Source: Hemibagrus wyckioides
Taxonomy: Eukaryota > Chordata > Actinopteri > Siluriformes > Bagridae
NCBI RefSeq assembly: GCF_019097595.1
Contig: NC_080710.1
Span: 23,755,780 to 23,819,779, forward strand
Reading direction: 5' to 3'
Length of the DNA: 64,000 nt
Part shown: in pieces, positions 1 through 64,000 of the stretch
How the letters are laid out: each line of letters starts with the position of its first letter
How positions within the stretch are numbered: position 1 is the stretch's first letter
Translations under genes and position numbers: made by a program
Notes under the pieces: generated by a model
What the model saw: only the letters and a program-made list of their open reading frames with translations
Told to the model about the DNA's origin: nothing
The model's database searches: none

Positions 1-116
1 TTGAGGACAAAATGTTCACTTGCTGCCTAATATATCCCACCCACTAACAGGTGCCATGATGAGATGTTATTCAGGTCAGCTGTCAGTGCTCATAATGTTA
101 TGCCTGATGAGTGTAG
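1..116 (-). mobile_element. Tc1/mariner-like element (family B), terminal fragment cut by window edge
   Basis: This stretch matches, almost base for base, the right-hand end of the longer element at 13255-14464: the block beginning TTGAGGACAAAATGTTCACT occurs at base 1 and again at 14341. It ends in the same inverted terminus (TCATAATGTTATGCCTGATG). The matching full copy encodes its transposase on the minus strand, so this is the transposase-upstream end. The rest of the element, if present, lies outside the window. Confidence 0.8.
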
Positions 117-779
117 GTGTTATGTTATTACATAGATATGTTTTGCTGTCTCTTTCCTATTTGTGTTCTGATTAACACCCAAATCTGCAGCACTACCCCC
201 CCCCCATGTTGTTTATGAAGTTACTCCAGGTTGACCTGTGAGATGACATGAAAAAGAAACCTTCAAGCGGTCAAGCAGGATCCCCCCCCAAAAATCCAAC
301 TTAGTCTGAGCAGCTACTAAAACTGTGGCAAGCTGGTCAAATTGATTAGACATTTGATAAATGCTGGTACATCCACTACACCACAATACAACAACGTTTT
401 TAAGTTAATATCACAACAGACTAAATGTATGGAACAGTTCAGCTGAGAAAATTAGCCAAGAAAAGTGCTGGAACAATAACTTACACACTGGTAGAGATGT
501 TGGATTTTCCAGCATGATATATTTTAGTGGTCTTTATTTGTGATCTTTTTTAATGTATTATAGAATAAACTATCCCCAGGACTTTAAAGTAACAGTGTTT
601 GACATAGCATTGTTGAAGTAATGGGTGAGTCTGACAGTGACAGCTAGGCAATACCATTTATTCATATTGAATGTATTTAAAACTTTGGTTCAGTTTGATA
701 ATTTTAAATTTATGCACATACAGTATCATATTCAGCTTACCCATTTGTTCAGGGTAGGAAAAGTTGAACCCCTAATATA
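117..779. other. 5' flanking DNA without recognisable feature
   Basis: The sequence is AT-rich and non-repetitive, with short C runs near 196 and 282. The open frame at 625-813 (62 codons) has no recognisable similarity and no splice-site support, so I do not call it a gene. Confidence 0.5.
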
Positions 780-1617
780 CATTATATTGCCAAAGATTTT
801 GGGAAATCATTGAATTCAAGTGTTGATTTTCAGGGGTTGGGCTTGGCCCCTTAGTTCCAGTGAAAGGAACTCTTAGTGCTTCAGCTTACCAAGACATTTT
901 GGACAATTCCATGCTCCCAACTTTGTGGGAACAGTTTGGAGCTGGCCCCTTCCTCTTCCATTATGACTGTGCACCAGTGCATAAAGCAAGGTCCATAAAG
1001 ACATGGATGAGTGAGTTTGGTGTTTTTGGCACTTGACTGGCCTGCACAGAGTCCTGACCTCAACATAGAACACCTTTGGGATGAAGTAGAGCGGAGACTG
1101 TGAGCCAGGCCTTTTTGTCCAGGATCAGTGCCTGACCTCACAAATGCGCTTCTAGAGGAACGGTCAAAAATTCCCATAAATACTCCTCAACCTTGTGGAA
1201 AGACTTTCCAGAAGATTTGAAGCTGTTATAGCTGCAAAGGGCAGGAGAACTCCATATTACATTCATGTGCATATAAAGGCAGATGTCCCAGTTTTGGCCT
1301 GGCTTGCAGTCGCCGCTCAAATTCATCCCAAAGGTGTTATATCAGGTTGAGGTCAGTTCCTCCACACCAAACTTACTCATACATATTATTATAGATCTTG
1401 CTTTGTGCACTGGTGTGCAGTCATGTTGGAACAGGAAGGGGTCATCCCCAAACTGTTCCCACAAAGTTGGGAGCATGAAATTGTCCAAAATGTCCTGGTA
1501 TGCTGAAGCATTAAGAGTTCCTTTCACTGGAACTAAGGGGCCAAGCCCAACCCCTGAAAAACAACACCTGAATTCAATGATTTGAAGGGGTATCCCAAAA
1601 CTTTTGGCAATATAGTG
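780..1617. mobile_element. Palindromic (foldback) element made of two internally deleted Tc1 copies
   Basis: Two Tc1 fragments lie head to head. The left arm (780 to about 1298) reads on the plus strand: a terminal CATTATATTGCC, about 50 bases of subterminal DNA, then a jump into the second half of a Tc1 transposase, on to near the 3' terminus. The right arm (about 1299-1617) reads on the minus strand with the same terminus (CACTATATTGCC read inward), the same subterminal block and the same jump into transposase, ending earlier. Both arms share the deletion joint (GTGTTG followed by TTTTCAGG), so one deleted copy gave rise to both. TA dinucleotides flank the unit at 778-779 and 1618-1619. The transposase pieces are broken by frameshifts and missing codons; the PDLN-IEHLWDE region is still recognisable in the left arm. 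It cannot make a transposase. Confidence 0.75.
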
Positions 1618-2579
1618 TAACATAGCCTGATCATTACACCAATTCGGTTAGCAGTTGAGCTCAAAGGTCTGTACCCATGTTCACAAGCTGTAGTTAATAT
1701 ACCCGAATGTGAATTTACTGTATCTAGATTTTTTTTCTTATAAATTAAAACAGTTAGCAGGTGTTTATTGTGTGCTTGTTAATTCTTGACCAATTTTGCT
1801 GTGAAAGAAAACTGACACTGTCAGAAGGATTAGCAAAAATTGGTTTTGGGATTCGGTTTTGGAAGTTGTAAACACATTAAGTGTCATTCTGGTTTTTCAA
1901 GGTAAAGCCATGCATATTTTTTGCACTTAACTGTATATTAGTCTAGTCAATATTGGGAACGGTGTTGTAGGATTTGTATCAACTTAACAGCTCTGTGCTT
2001 GGACTGGTTCTGTCATTTTGTCTCACTTACATGTCTCTTTAAAAAAGAATTTTGTGCTTCCAACTTTGTGGCAACAGTTTGGGGGAAGAACAACAAATGG
2101 GTATTATGGTCAGGTGTGCACGTACGTTTGGCTCTATAGTGAATGCAGTAAAAGAGGTTGTATGAAGAGGTGTTTGCTATATGAGGTCTTGATTGACACT
2201 GGCGTGTTCTTTTGCATTTATACATTCCATCTATTAATACTCAGTCTAGACATTAGCTTCGTGGTTGGGTTTAAGTTTTAAAGTAAACATGAAACCCTTA
2301 TCTCTTACACTCACACTTGCACTTCCACTAATTGTTTAAGGGAGGTTAAACAGTGAATTTCCTCTGAAGTAATGTGTTAGTCAGCACTTTTGGACTTTCA
2401 ACAGCAGTGTTTCTGGGTCTTGAATAACAGTGGTGTGATCAGGTTTTTAGATATGGAGGTTATTGACTTAAGAGCAGACTAAGGGGTGATGCCACCTAAT
2501 TATTTACAGCACTGTGTTGCCTGTGTAGAATATCAGTTTTGATCTTTGGTGTGAAATGATTGCATTTTAATGCGTTATA
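1618..2579. other. 5' flanking DNA of xylb, mostly featureless
   Basis: Apart from the small Tc1-derived scrap at 2046-2146, I see no coding, RNA or repeat feature here. Short open frames exist on both strands but show no splice sites or recognisable domains. Confidence 0.5.
2046..2146 (+). mobile_element. Short remnant of a Tc1-type non-autonomous element
   Basis: The block GTGCTTCCAACTTTGTGGCA, followed by ATGGTCAGGTGTGCAC and a degenerate terminus (GGCTCTATAGTG), matches the core and right end of the element at 9118-9757. Only about 100 bases remain and there is no coding capacity. Confidence 0.6.
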
Positions 2580-2649
2580 GACATTCATAAAGTCTAGTCA
2601 TGTCTCCCTCCAACTTTTTGTGCGCTGTCACTTTAAATACAGCAGAGCA

Positions 2650-2696
<47 letters not shown>

Positions 2697-2737
2697 TGAA
2701 TGAACTTTTACCATCCTGCAAGACACCACCACACCAA
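2580..2737 (+). promoter_or_regulatory. xylb: Presumed xylb promoter / 5' UTR
   Basis: This is the DNA immediately before the xylb start codon. A TATA-like TTTAAATA lies at 2632-2639, followed about 15 bases later by a TG microsatellite (2654-2692) and then the ATG at 2738. The start codon context has C at -3 and G at +4, so it is acceptable but not optimal. The transcription start cannot be fixed from sequence alone; the microsatellite is either in the 5' UTR or directly at the core promoter. Confidence 0.4.
2654..2692. repeat. (TG)n microsatellite in the xylb 5' region
   Basis: An uninterrupted alternating TG tract of 39 bases ends 45 bases before the start codon. Alternating purine-pyrimidine tracts can adopt Z-DNA, and UG repeats in RNA are bound by TDP-43-type proteins; both are general knowledge, not shown here. 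Confidence 0.95.
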
Positions 2738-56966
<54,229 letters not shown>

Positions 56967-57026
56967 TTCACACACACTCAGTATCGTTGAAGCGTCTTTC
57001 TGGGTGTTTTTTTCTTTAAATCAGCC

Positions 57027-57032
57027 AATAAA
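57027..57032 (+). terminator. xylb: xylb poly(A) signal AATAAA
   Basis: The canonical hexamer lies 61 bases after the stop codon, implying a very short 3' UTR (about 85 bases). A GT-rich region follows (57090-57125), as expected downstream of a cleavage site. Confidence 0.65.
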
Positions 57033-57049
57033 CTGATGATGCCTTTAAT

Positions 57050-58190
57050 GTGATTCTGTATAAAGGATGCTTCATTGTTTTGTTTTTTTTAGGTGGAGAT
57101 GTATGTGCACTGATTCTGTGGATGACTCACACTGTTCAGTGTTAATTGTGGGCAGGAAGCAGCTCAGTGTGATCATTAATCTGGCCTGACAGGTTGAAAT
57201 CTATCACCACGTCAGGAGTAAAATAAAATAAAAAAATGCTATTGTGTACCATAATTCCAGTATGAGCTGTGAAATGAAGGAATACAATAACTGATAGGAG
57301 CTGTTTGACTCGACCTTCCCCTTCCCCTTTCTAAGATGGAGCACAATTATTTTCTAAATATATATGTGCGTGTGTGTTTCACTGATACTTTGACCTAAGG
57401 CTGTGTTCTATTAATAATAATCCATCTGAGTTTCACACATTCCCACTCGCTGACACCGGTGTGCCTCGGCTGCCGCTTTAAATCAATTGGTCATTAGTCT
57501 TCAGCTCCAGCCTTCGCTGCTGTTAAATGTGAAGTGTACGGTAGTGTGCATGCATTAATGTCACGGTTCTGCAGAGCCCTGTAATGTATTTAAGGCTACA
57601 CATCGTGCATTAATTAAGATCATCAGTTTGCCACTGTTTACACATCTTTGGATCATATGTTTCACTATTTATCCCCAGGAGACATTTACGGGTGCTGATG
57701 ATAATCTGTTAGTGTTACACAGACCCAGTTATCAGCAGTCTAAATAAACTGGTGAAAACATATAGGAAATTTTGAGTGGTGGTGACCCAGATAACTCAAC
57801 TCTTGTTGCATATATGTTTTCTCTGCTTCATTCTTCTCTCCAAACTAGAGTCGCTTTGTGAAACCATTCGTCATAAAGTGATCGGGCATTACGAGGTGTT
57901 CTGCTCTATATAATACAGTACATAAGATTTTCCTTCGGTGTTTACTGTGCACTGTACGCTTACAGTAGGACGTCTCGGAAGATGGATTTTAATTGAATTT
58001 CCTTCATTTTAAAATGAGACTCACTCTATGAAATGTTTCTTGTCTATAAGAAATGTAATTAAACAGCTGGGAGTGGCTACTTATAGACATACAATTGCCT
58101 CACAACACTTTGTACTTCCTAATCATATTGGAGGATCTGCTCGAATAAATGTGTCATAGTTTAATTGTCTTATTCCGTTTGAATACTTGT
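57050..58190. other. 3' flank of xylb, no gene seen
   Basis: Mostly unique DNA. 57410-57620 contains CpGs, a GCTGCCGCTTTAAATCAATT block and repeated GCATTAAT motifs in balanced-composition DNA; it might be a regulatory element, but nothing firm can be said. Confidence 0.4.
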
Positions 58191-58319
58191 TATATGATAC
58201 TTGAGTGTTTGTTCAGACTTTTGTGTGTTTGTGTTTTGTTCTGAAGCAATTAGTAATCCTATAGATTCATTTAAACTTGAAGATGTATTAAAGAGGTAAT
58301 CAGGATGTTGGATTACTGA

Positions 58320-58760
58320 CTGATTGCATTGTTTTGTTTTTTTTACTCATGCAATCAAGGGACTACAAGCTTTCCACATGGAAGCATTTGCTAATAAGCT
58401 ACTGCTTAAGTCAGTAATGTGGGTAAATGTAAATATTGCCTCTTGCAGATACACACGTACACTATAGCATGTACATAGAGAGAGAGAGATGATAGATAGA
58501 TAGACAGACAGAGAGATAGAGAGATATGCATAAAATATAAATTAATTGATTAATATATGTCATGCACTGTTATACAGAATACAGTGAAAGCATGTAGTTC
58601 TTTAGTCCTATTGTTCAGACTTCAATGACAATCAAGGGACCTCAAGCTTTTTGTAGTTTTGGGAACTGTTTGCTGATAAGGTATTATTTAAGCCAGTAAT
58701 GTGAGTGAAATATCTTTTTCTTTTAGGTACACACATACAGTATATATACAGTAATTAATA
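58320..58760. repeat. Diverged local tandem duplication
   Basis: About 100 bases around 58345-58470 (GCAATCAAGGGACTACAAGC, TTTGCTAATAAGCTACT, AAGTCAGTAATGTGGGTAAA, ATACACACGTACACTATA) recur about 280 bases later at 58628-58750 (GACAATCAAGGGACCTCAAG, TTTGCTGATAAGGTATT, AAGCCAGTAATGTGAGTGAA, TACACACATACAGTATAT). A GA/GATA microsatellite (58472-58525) lies between. Confidence 0.75.
58472..58525. repeat. (GA)n/(GATA)n short microsatellite
   Basis: AGAGAGAGAG, GATAGATAGATAGAC and AGAGAGATAGAGAGATA units. Confidence 0.9.
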
Positions 58761-59433
58761 AATTATAGATATGTGATGTGCTACTAGAGTGGACCATGCA
58801 TAGAAAGTAAATGAACATCAATTATGACAGTTTGTGTGTGTGTGTGTTCGAGCTGTGGCTCGTTTAAGCTTTAAGAAGTGGAATGACAAAGAAGGAGGTT
58901 TTTATTTTAATGCAGCATAAAAAAGGTCATGTTCATTAATAGCATAACTAGGTGCTTCTGCTGTACTGCATAATTACAATTACTGCAATTACAGTGTTCA
59001 TAGTAACAGCTTTATCCTGGTTACAGTCGCTGTGGTTCAAATGGCTAATTTGTTTATAGCTTTGGAAACAGAAATAGCTAAAATAACTAAATTATCAAAT
59101 ATCACTAACAAAAATAATGGATAATATGTAGAATAGATTAGAAAGAGTAGGATTTTAAATATCTGCCATGCTGTAAATTTCATCCCCTGTACTTGAGTGC
59201 AGTATATATTTGGGTTACTATTACTCTGTCGTCGAATCAGGGACTTGTATCATATCATGAGTGAAGTCTGAATCCACATTTTAACCTTGACTCTTTTCAT
59301 AGGTGTATGCAAAGGTTTAGGCGCTCATGGACAAATGAGTTATCTTGTTGGTTTTTTGAAATGAAAAGAAGTAAGGTTTACAAGCTCTTGGCAAAAATAA
59401 TAATAATTTTTAAATAACATTTTTATTCAAACG

Positions 59434-59608
59434 TTACATTTATCACATCCTTATCCAGTGGGACTTATATTCCTAACATTTTATACAACTGAGTAATTAA
59501 GAATTGCTCAAGGGCCCAGCCATGGCAGATTGGTGGTCCTGGGGTTCAAGCTCACAACCTTCTTATCAGGAGGCCAATGCCTTAACCACTGAGCTTCCAA
59601 TTCCCTGC
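59434..59608 (-). mobile_element. tRNA-derived SINE (family 1)
   Basis: Minus-strand order: CACATCCTTATCCAGTGGGA (tail), GCTCAAGGGCCCAGCCATGG, GTCCTGGGGTTCAAGCTCAC (B box) and AATGCCTTAACCACTGAGCT (A box). Confidence 0.85.
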
Positions 59609-59734
59609 ACATAATATATAAATAAATGAATAAATAAATAACAAATCAATAAATCAAATAAATAAACAAATAAAATTGGTAATTATAGTATATGCAGAAA
59701 TGTAAATGCCCTGTGAGTACACAGTTTGCACAAG

Positions 59735-59880
59735 TTTGCACTTTATTTCTAACTGTGTTGAACTTCTAAGATCTGTGTTGTTTTATGTAGCTCTGCATTC
59801 GGATCGTTGTTTTATTTCACTATGTACTGCACCAGCTGTATATGGTTGAAATGACAACAAAAGCTTTCTGACTTGACAGC
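59735..59880 (+). mobile_element. LINE 3' tail
   Basis: CTGTGTTGTTTTATGTAGCT, TTTCACTATGTACTGCACCA, TGTATATGGTTGAAATGACA and a CTTGAC end match 63065-63255. Confidence 0.75.
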
Positions 59881-60109
59881 GTTTTTTTGTGCCACTGGCC
59901 ACCACACAACCTCCAAGCATAATAGATCCACCCCTTGTGGTCAGCATTTGACAAGGTGTTCCTTTTAACGATTGCTAATCCTTTTTCTCCAGAAAAATAC
60001 CTTTGGTGATTATTTCATCATTTGACAGCATCTGTTCAGAAAAAACACCACATTAGACAGACTTTTGTGATGAGGTTTCCTTCTGATGACTCTTACATAC
60101 AGATCATGT

Positions 60110-60275
60110 TTGTGTATCCAGAGCAACTTACAATTATAGCTCACTTTTTTTTGCAACTGAGGGTTAAGGGCCTTGCTCAGGGGCCCAGCAGTGGCAGCTT
60201 GGTGGACCTGGGATTCAAACTCACAACCTTCTGATCAGTAGGCTAACACCTTAAACACCAATCTACCACTGCAGA
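60110..60275 (-). mobile_element. tRNA-derived SINE (family 1)
   Basis: Minus-strand order: TATCCAGAGCAACTTACAAT, GGGTTAAGGGCCTTGCTCAG, GACCTGGGATTCAAACTCAC and GATCAGTAGGCTAACACCTT. Confidence 0.88.
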
Positions 60276-60560
60276 GTAGAACTGTGCATGCTCCAGCTAC
60301 ATCTTCTTGCAGGACTTTAGTGTCATATATGTGTTTTGTTTTGCCTTTCTTCCCATCATATAGGCAGTTCTTGTGAAAGTTTTCTTGGTCTTCAGGATCT
60401 TTCCTGGACTTCTACAGTTCTCCTCAACTGACATTTCAGACAGATGAGATGGAGCTGCTTTGATATCTCATCCTCTTATGTGTAGACAACAAATAGTTTC
60501 ATTTTCAGATTGACTGTCAGCTGCTCGGAGAAGCCCATGGCCAAGAGTCAAAGAATGTAT

Positions 60561-62810
60561 TTTGTTTTGGAATTATTATTCCTAATTACAATTTTTGAGT
60601 CAAATAAGCCCTCAGGAGTAAATGTAGTAAAGGTTTTGAGATTTTACCACAAGTCCAAGCACTGCAACAATTACTATTTTATTTTTTTCTATTTTTCTAG
60701 AAAAGTATTTATAGTATTTCTTGACTTTCCTCTTTTCACATCTAAAATCAATAAAATGTGTAATTTGGCCATGTTGCGTATAATTATAGATGTGTGGAGG
60801 GTGCATAGTTCCTGTTATTTCCATATTTCCTGGAAATTCTTCTCTTTTGTCTTGAGTCTTTTTGTCTTTCAGAAATGAGACAGTAACTTTCTTTTGGCAA
60901 ATCAGTCAGTGGGAAAGACAATAGACACGAGGCTTTCACTACTGTCACTGGTATTTCTGTCACAGATGGTATGTCTTACCAATTGCTCAATCCTACTGTG
61001 AAACTGAAGCAGATGCAGTCATGGTTGTGGATCTGCCATTCAGTGCAAATATAAAACATACTTTATCCATATGAAATCAAAACATAATAAAGACAATCAG
61101 AATTTCTGAAATGGTAAAAACACACTGTATTCTTATGACAGTGACTTTTCAATTGGCAAATCATTTTATCCCAATGAATTTTCAACTAAGGAACAATACA
61201 ACACATGGGTTATGGTTGTTGCTGAACAGGCAAGTCCTGGGATCTAAGCACTGAGACATTACTGTCTATAAGATCAGATTAGCTGAAAAAATTTAAAGGT
61301 GAGGTTTATTGGCTCAGCCACAGAATTTCATAGCTGTACAAGGCCATGGATCATTTGAAATGAAGCTGCAGAAATGTAGCACTAAGGAAATCATGGTTTC
61401 AAGCACACAGGCAAAGAACTAGCTAAATGAGGGAAAAAAATCTTTTTAACTACATATCATCAATTTCATTCTCACTCATTCTGCTTCTCTTTCAACACAA
61501 TAGCTGTGCACTACTGGCTGCATCATGGAGCATAGACATAATACATCATTATACAATTATAGAATCATGAATAGATCCTCCAGCACTTCACCATCTGCAC
61601 CAACCAACCACAATCAATCATATTACCACAGTTTATGTGGCCTGCAAATACCCTCATGTGATACCAAGCCATCCTTATTTAATTTAAGCTTGAAATGGTA
61701 TTGTTTTGTTGGCAGGTAATTTTTGCTTCTTTCCAAACAAGAATATTTCAAGTTTGAAATGAGTAAAAATGTATAGAAAAAGGGCTTAATTATCATATTT
61801 GTTGTATTGTATTATAGTGTGAGATATCAGATAAATTTACTTATGTTCAAGATTAAGGATGCTTGGCAACAATACTAGTAGCATACATACAACGCCACAT
61901 GATGCTATGTGATGCAAGCCTAACGTACAGTATGCTGTTATCATAAGACGACACAAAATGACAACGATCTTGACATGTTTTGTGATTAATGATGGCAATC
62001 GAAGCAAAGCAGACTGCAGAGTGTGCTCTGCTTAAATCAGTTGGTGTACAAATGAGTTTCATCTTCCTGCAATCTGATAAAACATCATATAATGTTTAAA
62101 AAGCATTTTATTAGCAACTGACCTGAGCATGCAGAGCCGAGTAAGTGAGAGCGGTCATTAAAACGGAGCAGAAATTAAACCCTGAATTGTGCCTACATAA
62201 AAGTCTTCTATACTTTGCTCATGAGCACAATTCATGGCACCCTGCACTCATTTTTAATGACCCAGCTCCTCGATGCTGCTCTGGGCACACCGGTCAGCCT
62301 CTCTCAGCACTCTCTGTTAAAGATTATGTTAAAAAACTGTAACATCTTCAATATGAATCTCAGTGTGAGGGGTTCATTGTTAGCAGCACATGGCATTGAT
62401 CGGCATGAACAAAGCTAAATACAAATTTTCATGATTCCTCCTTAATACTTTACTCATTTCAGTATTGATATTGAGGAGTGGCAAAGAAATATGTGCTCAT
62501 ACGTGGTCTGAAAAAGAATGGCATCTACTGTATGCATCCCTATTCAAGACATTTTCACTTGATATATACAAGTCTACCAGTGTTGCTACAGTCTACAGCT
62601 GTGTGAAGGTCAGAGAAATACGGCTGCTAGAGATACATCTTTAGCTCAGGTTCTTTTGAAATGTGTGCCAGTGTGAGATTAAAGGTAGAACTCAAAGACC
62701 ATCCCAAAAACACACACTTCATTAATACAGAACTTCACTTCTTGACACACAGCTAATCAGCTAACACACACACTCACATCTTCATCATTGCAATCCCTTT
62801 GGAAACAATT
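60561..62810. other. Intergenic DNA without recognisable feature
   Basis: The 122-codon open frame at 60510-60878 is phenylalanine-rich and low in complexity, with no recognised domain. I see no SINE, Tc1 end or exon-like block in the rest. Confidence 0.5.
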
Positions 62811-62817
62811 TTACGTT

Positions 62818-62983
62818 TTATGGCATTTGGCAGACTTCCTTATCCAGAGCGACTTACATTTATCTTATTTATACACCTAAGAAATTATATGGGTTGAGTG
62901 CCCAAGAGTGGCAGCCTGGTGGACCTGAGATTTGGACTCACAACCTTCCAATCAGTAGCCCAACACCTTAACCACTGAGCTTA
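62818..62983 (-). mobile_element. tRNA-derived SINE (family 1)
   Basis: GCATTTGGCAGACTTCCTTA and TCCAGAGCGACTTACATTTA are the tail; GGACCTGAGATTTGGACTCA and CACCTTAACCACTGAGCTT are the tRNA-like head, on the minus strand. Confidence 0.88.
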
Positions 62984-62984
62984 T

Positions 62985-63255
62985 GTTTATATCCACAGCA
63001 TTTTGCTCTTGCACTTCATTCCATTTTACTACTGCATTCCTTACAAAACTGTGTACTGGTCAGCGCTGCACTGTCCCTTGTGAGTTATTGTACTGCACTG
63101 TTTACACACATGCACTATATCTAGTACTGTGTATGGTACTTAGTTCTGTGTTGTTTTATGTAGCACCATGCTCCCGAAGGAACGTCGTTTCATTTTACTT
63201 TGTACTGCACCAGCTGTGCACGGTTGAAATTACAATAAAAGCTCCTTGACCCGTC
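62985..63255 (+). mobile_element. LINE 3' tail, longer copy
   Basis: TGTGTTGTTTTATGTAGCAC, TTTTACTTTGTACTGCACCA, GGTTGAAATTACAATAAAAG and CTCCTTGAC match the copies at 59735 and 23640 at the 3' end; the part before about 63060 has no partner here. It is directly adjacent to the SINE at 62818-62983. Confidence 0.7.
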
Positions 63256-64000
63256 TCTTGACTCCTGTATTCCGGTTTATTTATATTCAGTCCACCGATT
63301 GGCGGCTTGATGTTTATGATGATGCGGGGCCATTGCCAGAAGACCAGATTGACATGTTAGATGCTCATTTATGACAAAGCTAAAGATTGCTGAGCTATTT
63401 CTATTTGGTAACCATAGCAACAAGTGCCTAAAATAGCACATCAACGGTAATCAATCATGACATGTCATTCAGGAAGTTTCCGTCACTGTATCTGATGGAA
63501 TAAAACATGCATGAGAGGTAATGCTAGGTGAATGAGGCAGACAATAAATGAAATAAAGCCTCAGCACCAGATGTTGTTTTATAAGTGCTGTCATGTCAAC
63601 ATAGTTTAGCATCCAACGAGGCTTTTTGCGTTCCAAGAATAAATAATTCTATCAAAGTGTCTCATGTAACAAACAGGTAGAAAAGCTGTAGAGTGGAAGA
63701 AAAGCATCACAGTTGAAAGAAACAGGCTAAAAGATGAGCAGAGGTTGTGGGAGAGTCATTGTGTTGTTTGTCAGCCTGTTGTTGTGGAGGATTAGTGGCT
63801 GGGATTCAGCATCAGTCTCTCAGGGCTGAGCTTACTGACACTTAGCCACGTAACATAGCAGCTTCCAGTCATGGGAACAAAGATGCTGCACATCAAAGAT
63901 AGAAAACAATAGTGACAGATCCCCCCATGTGAGGTCCTTCAGGATCAAACACGCTGCAGATGGGAGCTAGATGAGAGCGCCCATTTAATCTCTTATTTCA
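63256..64000. other. Window end, no feature recognised
   Basis: Unique DNA with no exon-like, repeat or RNA signal that I can identify. Confidence 0.5.

Larger units (their letters stand above)
59300..60560. mobile_element. Old DNA-transposon remnant broken up by SINE and LINE insertions
   Basis: TATGCAAAGGTTTAGGCGCT with ACAAATGAGTTATCTTGTTG at one side, and TTTTCTTGGTCTTCAGGATC, ACTTCTACAGTTCTCCTCAA and GATTGACTGTCAGCTGCTCG with GAAGCCCATGG at the other, follow the order of a widespread fish/amphibian DNA transposon as I remember it. SINEs (59434, 60110) and a LINE tail (59735) sit inside. No transposase frame remains. Confidence 0.4.

Noticed and set aside
60510..60878. 122-codon plus-strand open frame downstream of xylb.
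   Set aside because: Phe/Ile/Lys-rich composition from AT-rich DNA, no domain, no exon signals, and it starts within a transposon remnant.
57050..64000. Search for the next gene after xylb.
   Set aside because: No exon-like open frame bounded by splice sites with a recognisable product was found; the region holds SINE, LINE and DNA-transposon remnants.

Overview
The window is animal nuclear DNA, almost certainly from a teleost fish. The evidence is one split gene with GT-AG introns, many short microsatellites, several Tc1/mariner-type DNA transposons, tRNA-derived SINEs and LINE 3' tails of the kinds common in ray-finned fish. An ostariophysan such as a catfish is plausible, but the sequence does not prove this.

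The only host protein-coding gene I can support is xylb (D-xylulose kinase, FGGY carbohydrate kinase family) on the plus strand. I reconstructed 19 coding exons from 2738 to 56966. All 18 introns are GT-AG, every exon phase is compatible with the next, and the joined reading frame has 1602 nt (533 residues plus stop), close to the roughly 536 residues of the mammalian enzyme. The gene is complete and looks intact: catalytic Asp279, N-terminal Asp13 and the nucleotide-binding glycine motifs are all present. A poly(A) signal lies about 60 bases after the stop codon.

Layout: 1-2737 is the 5' flank, with a transposon end cut by the window edge, an unusual Tc1-derived palindromic element and a TG microsatellite just before the start codon. 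From 2738 to 11673 lie exons 1-11. From 11674 to 22307 lie exons 12-15, with long introns full of Tc1 relatives. Intron 15 (22308-33232) holds a roughly 690-base CT/CA compound microsatellite and a candidate cryptic exon. Introns 16 and 18 each hold a 1248-base Tc1 copy, in opposite orientations, around exons 17 and 18. From 57050 to 64000 I see no gene, only SINE, LINE and DNA-transposon remnants and a diverged local duplication.

No new defence, toxin or mobile-element system is supported. The observations most worth checking are the inverted pair of Tc1 copies around exons 17-18, which share the same in-frame stop codon; the foldback element upstream of xylb; the higher-order CT/CA array next to a cryptic exon; and a small unclassified repeat family with two copies here.
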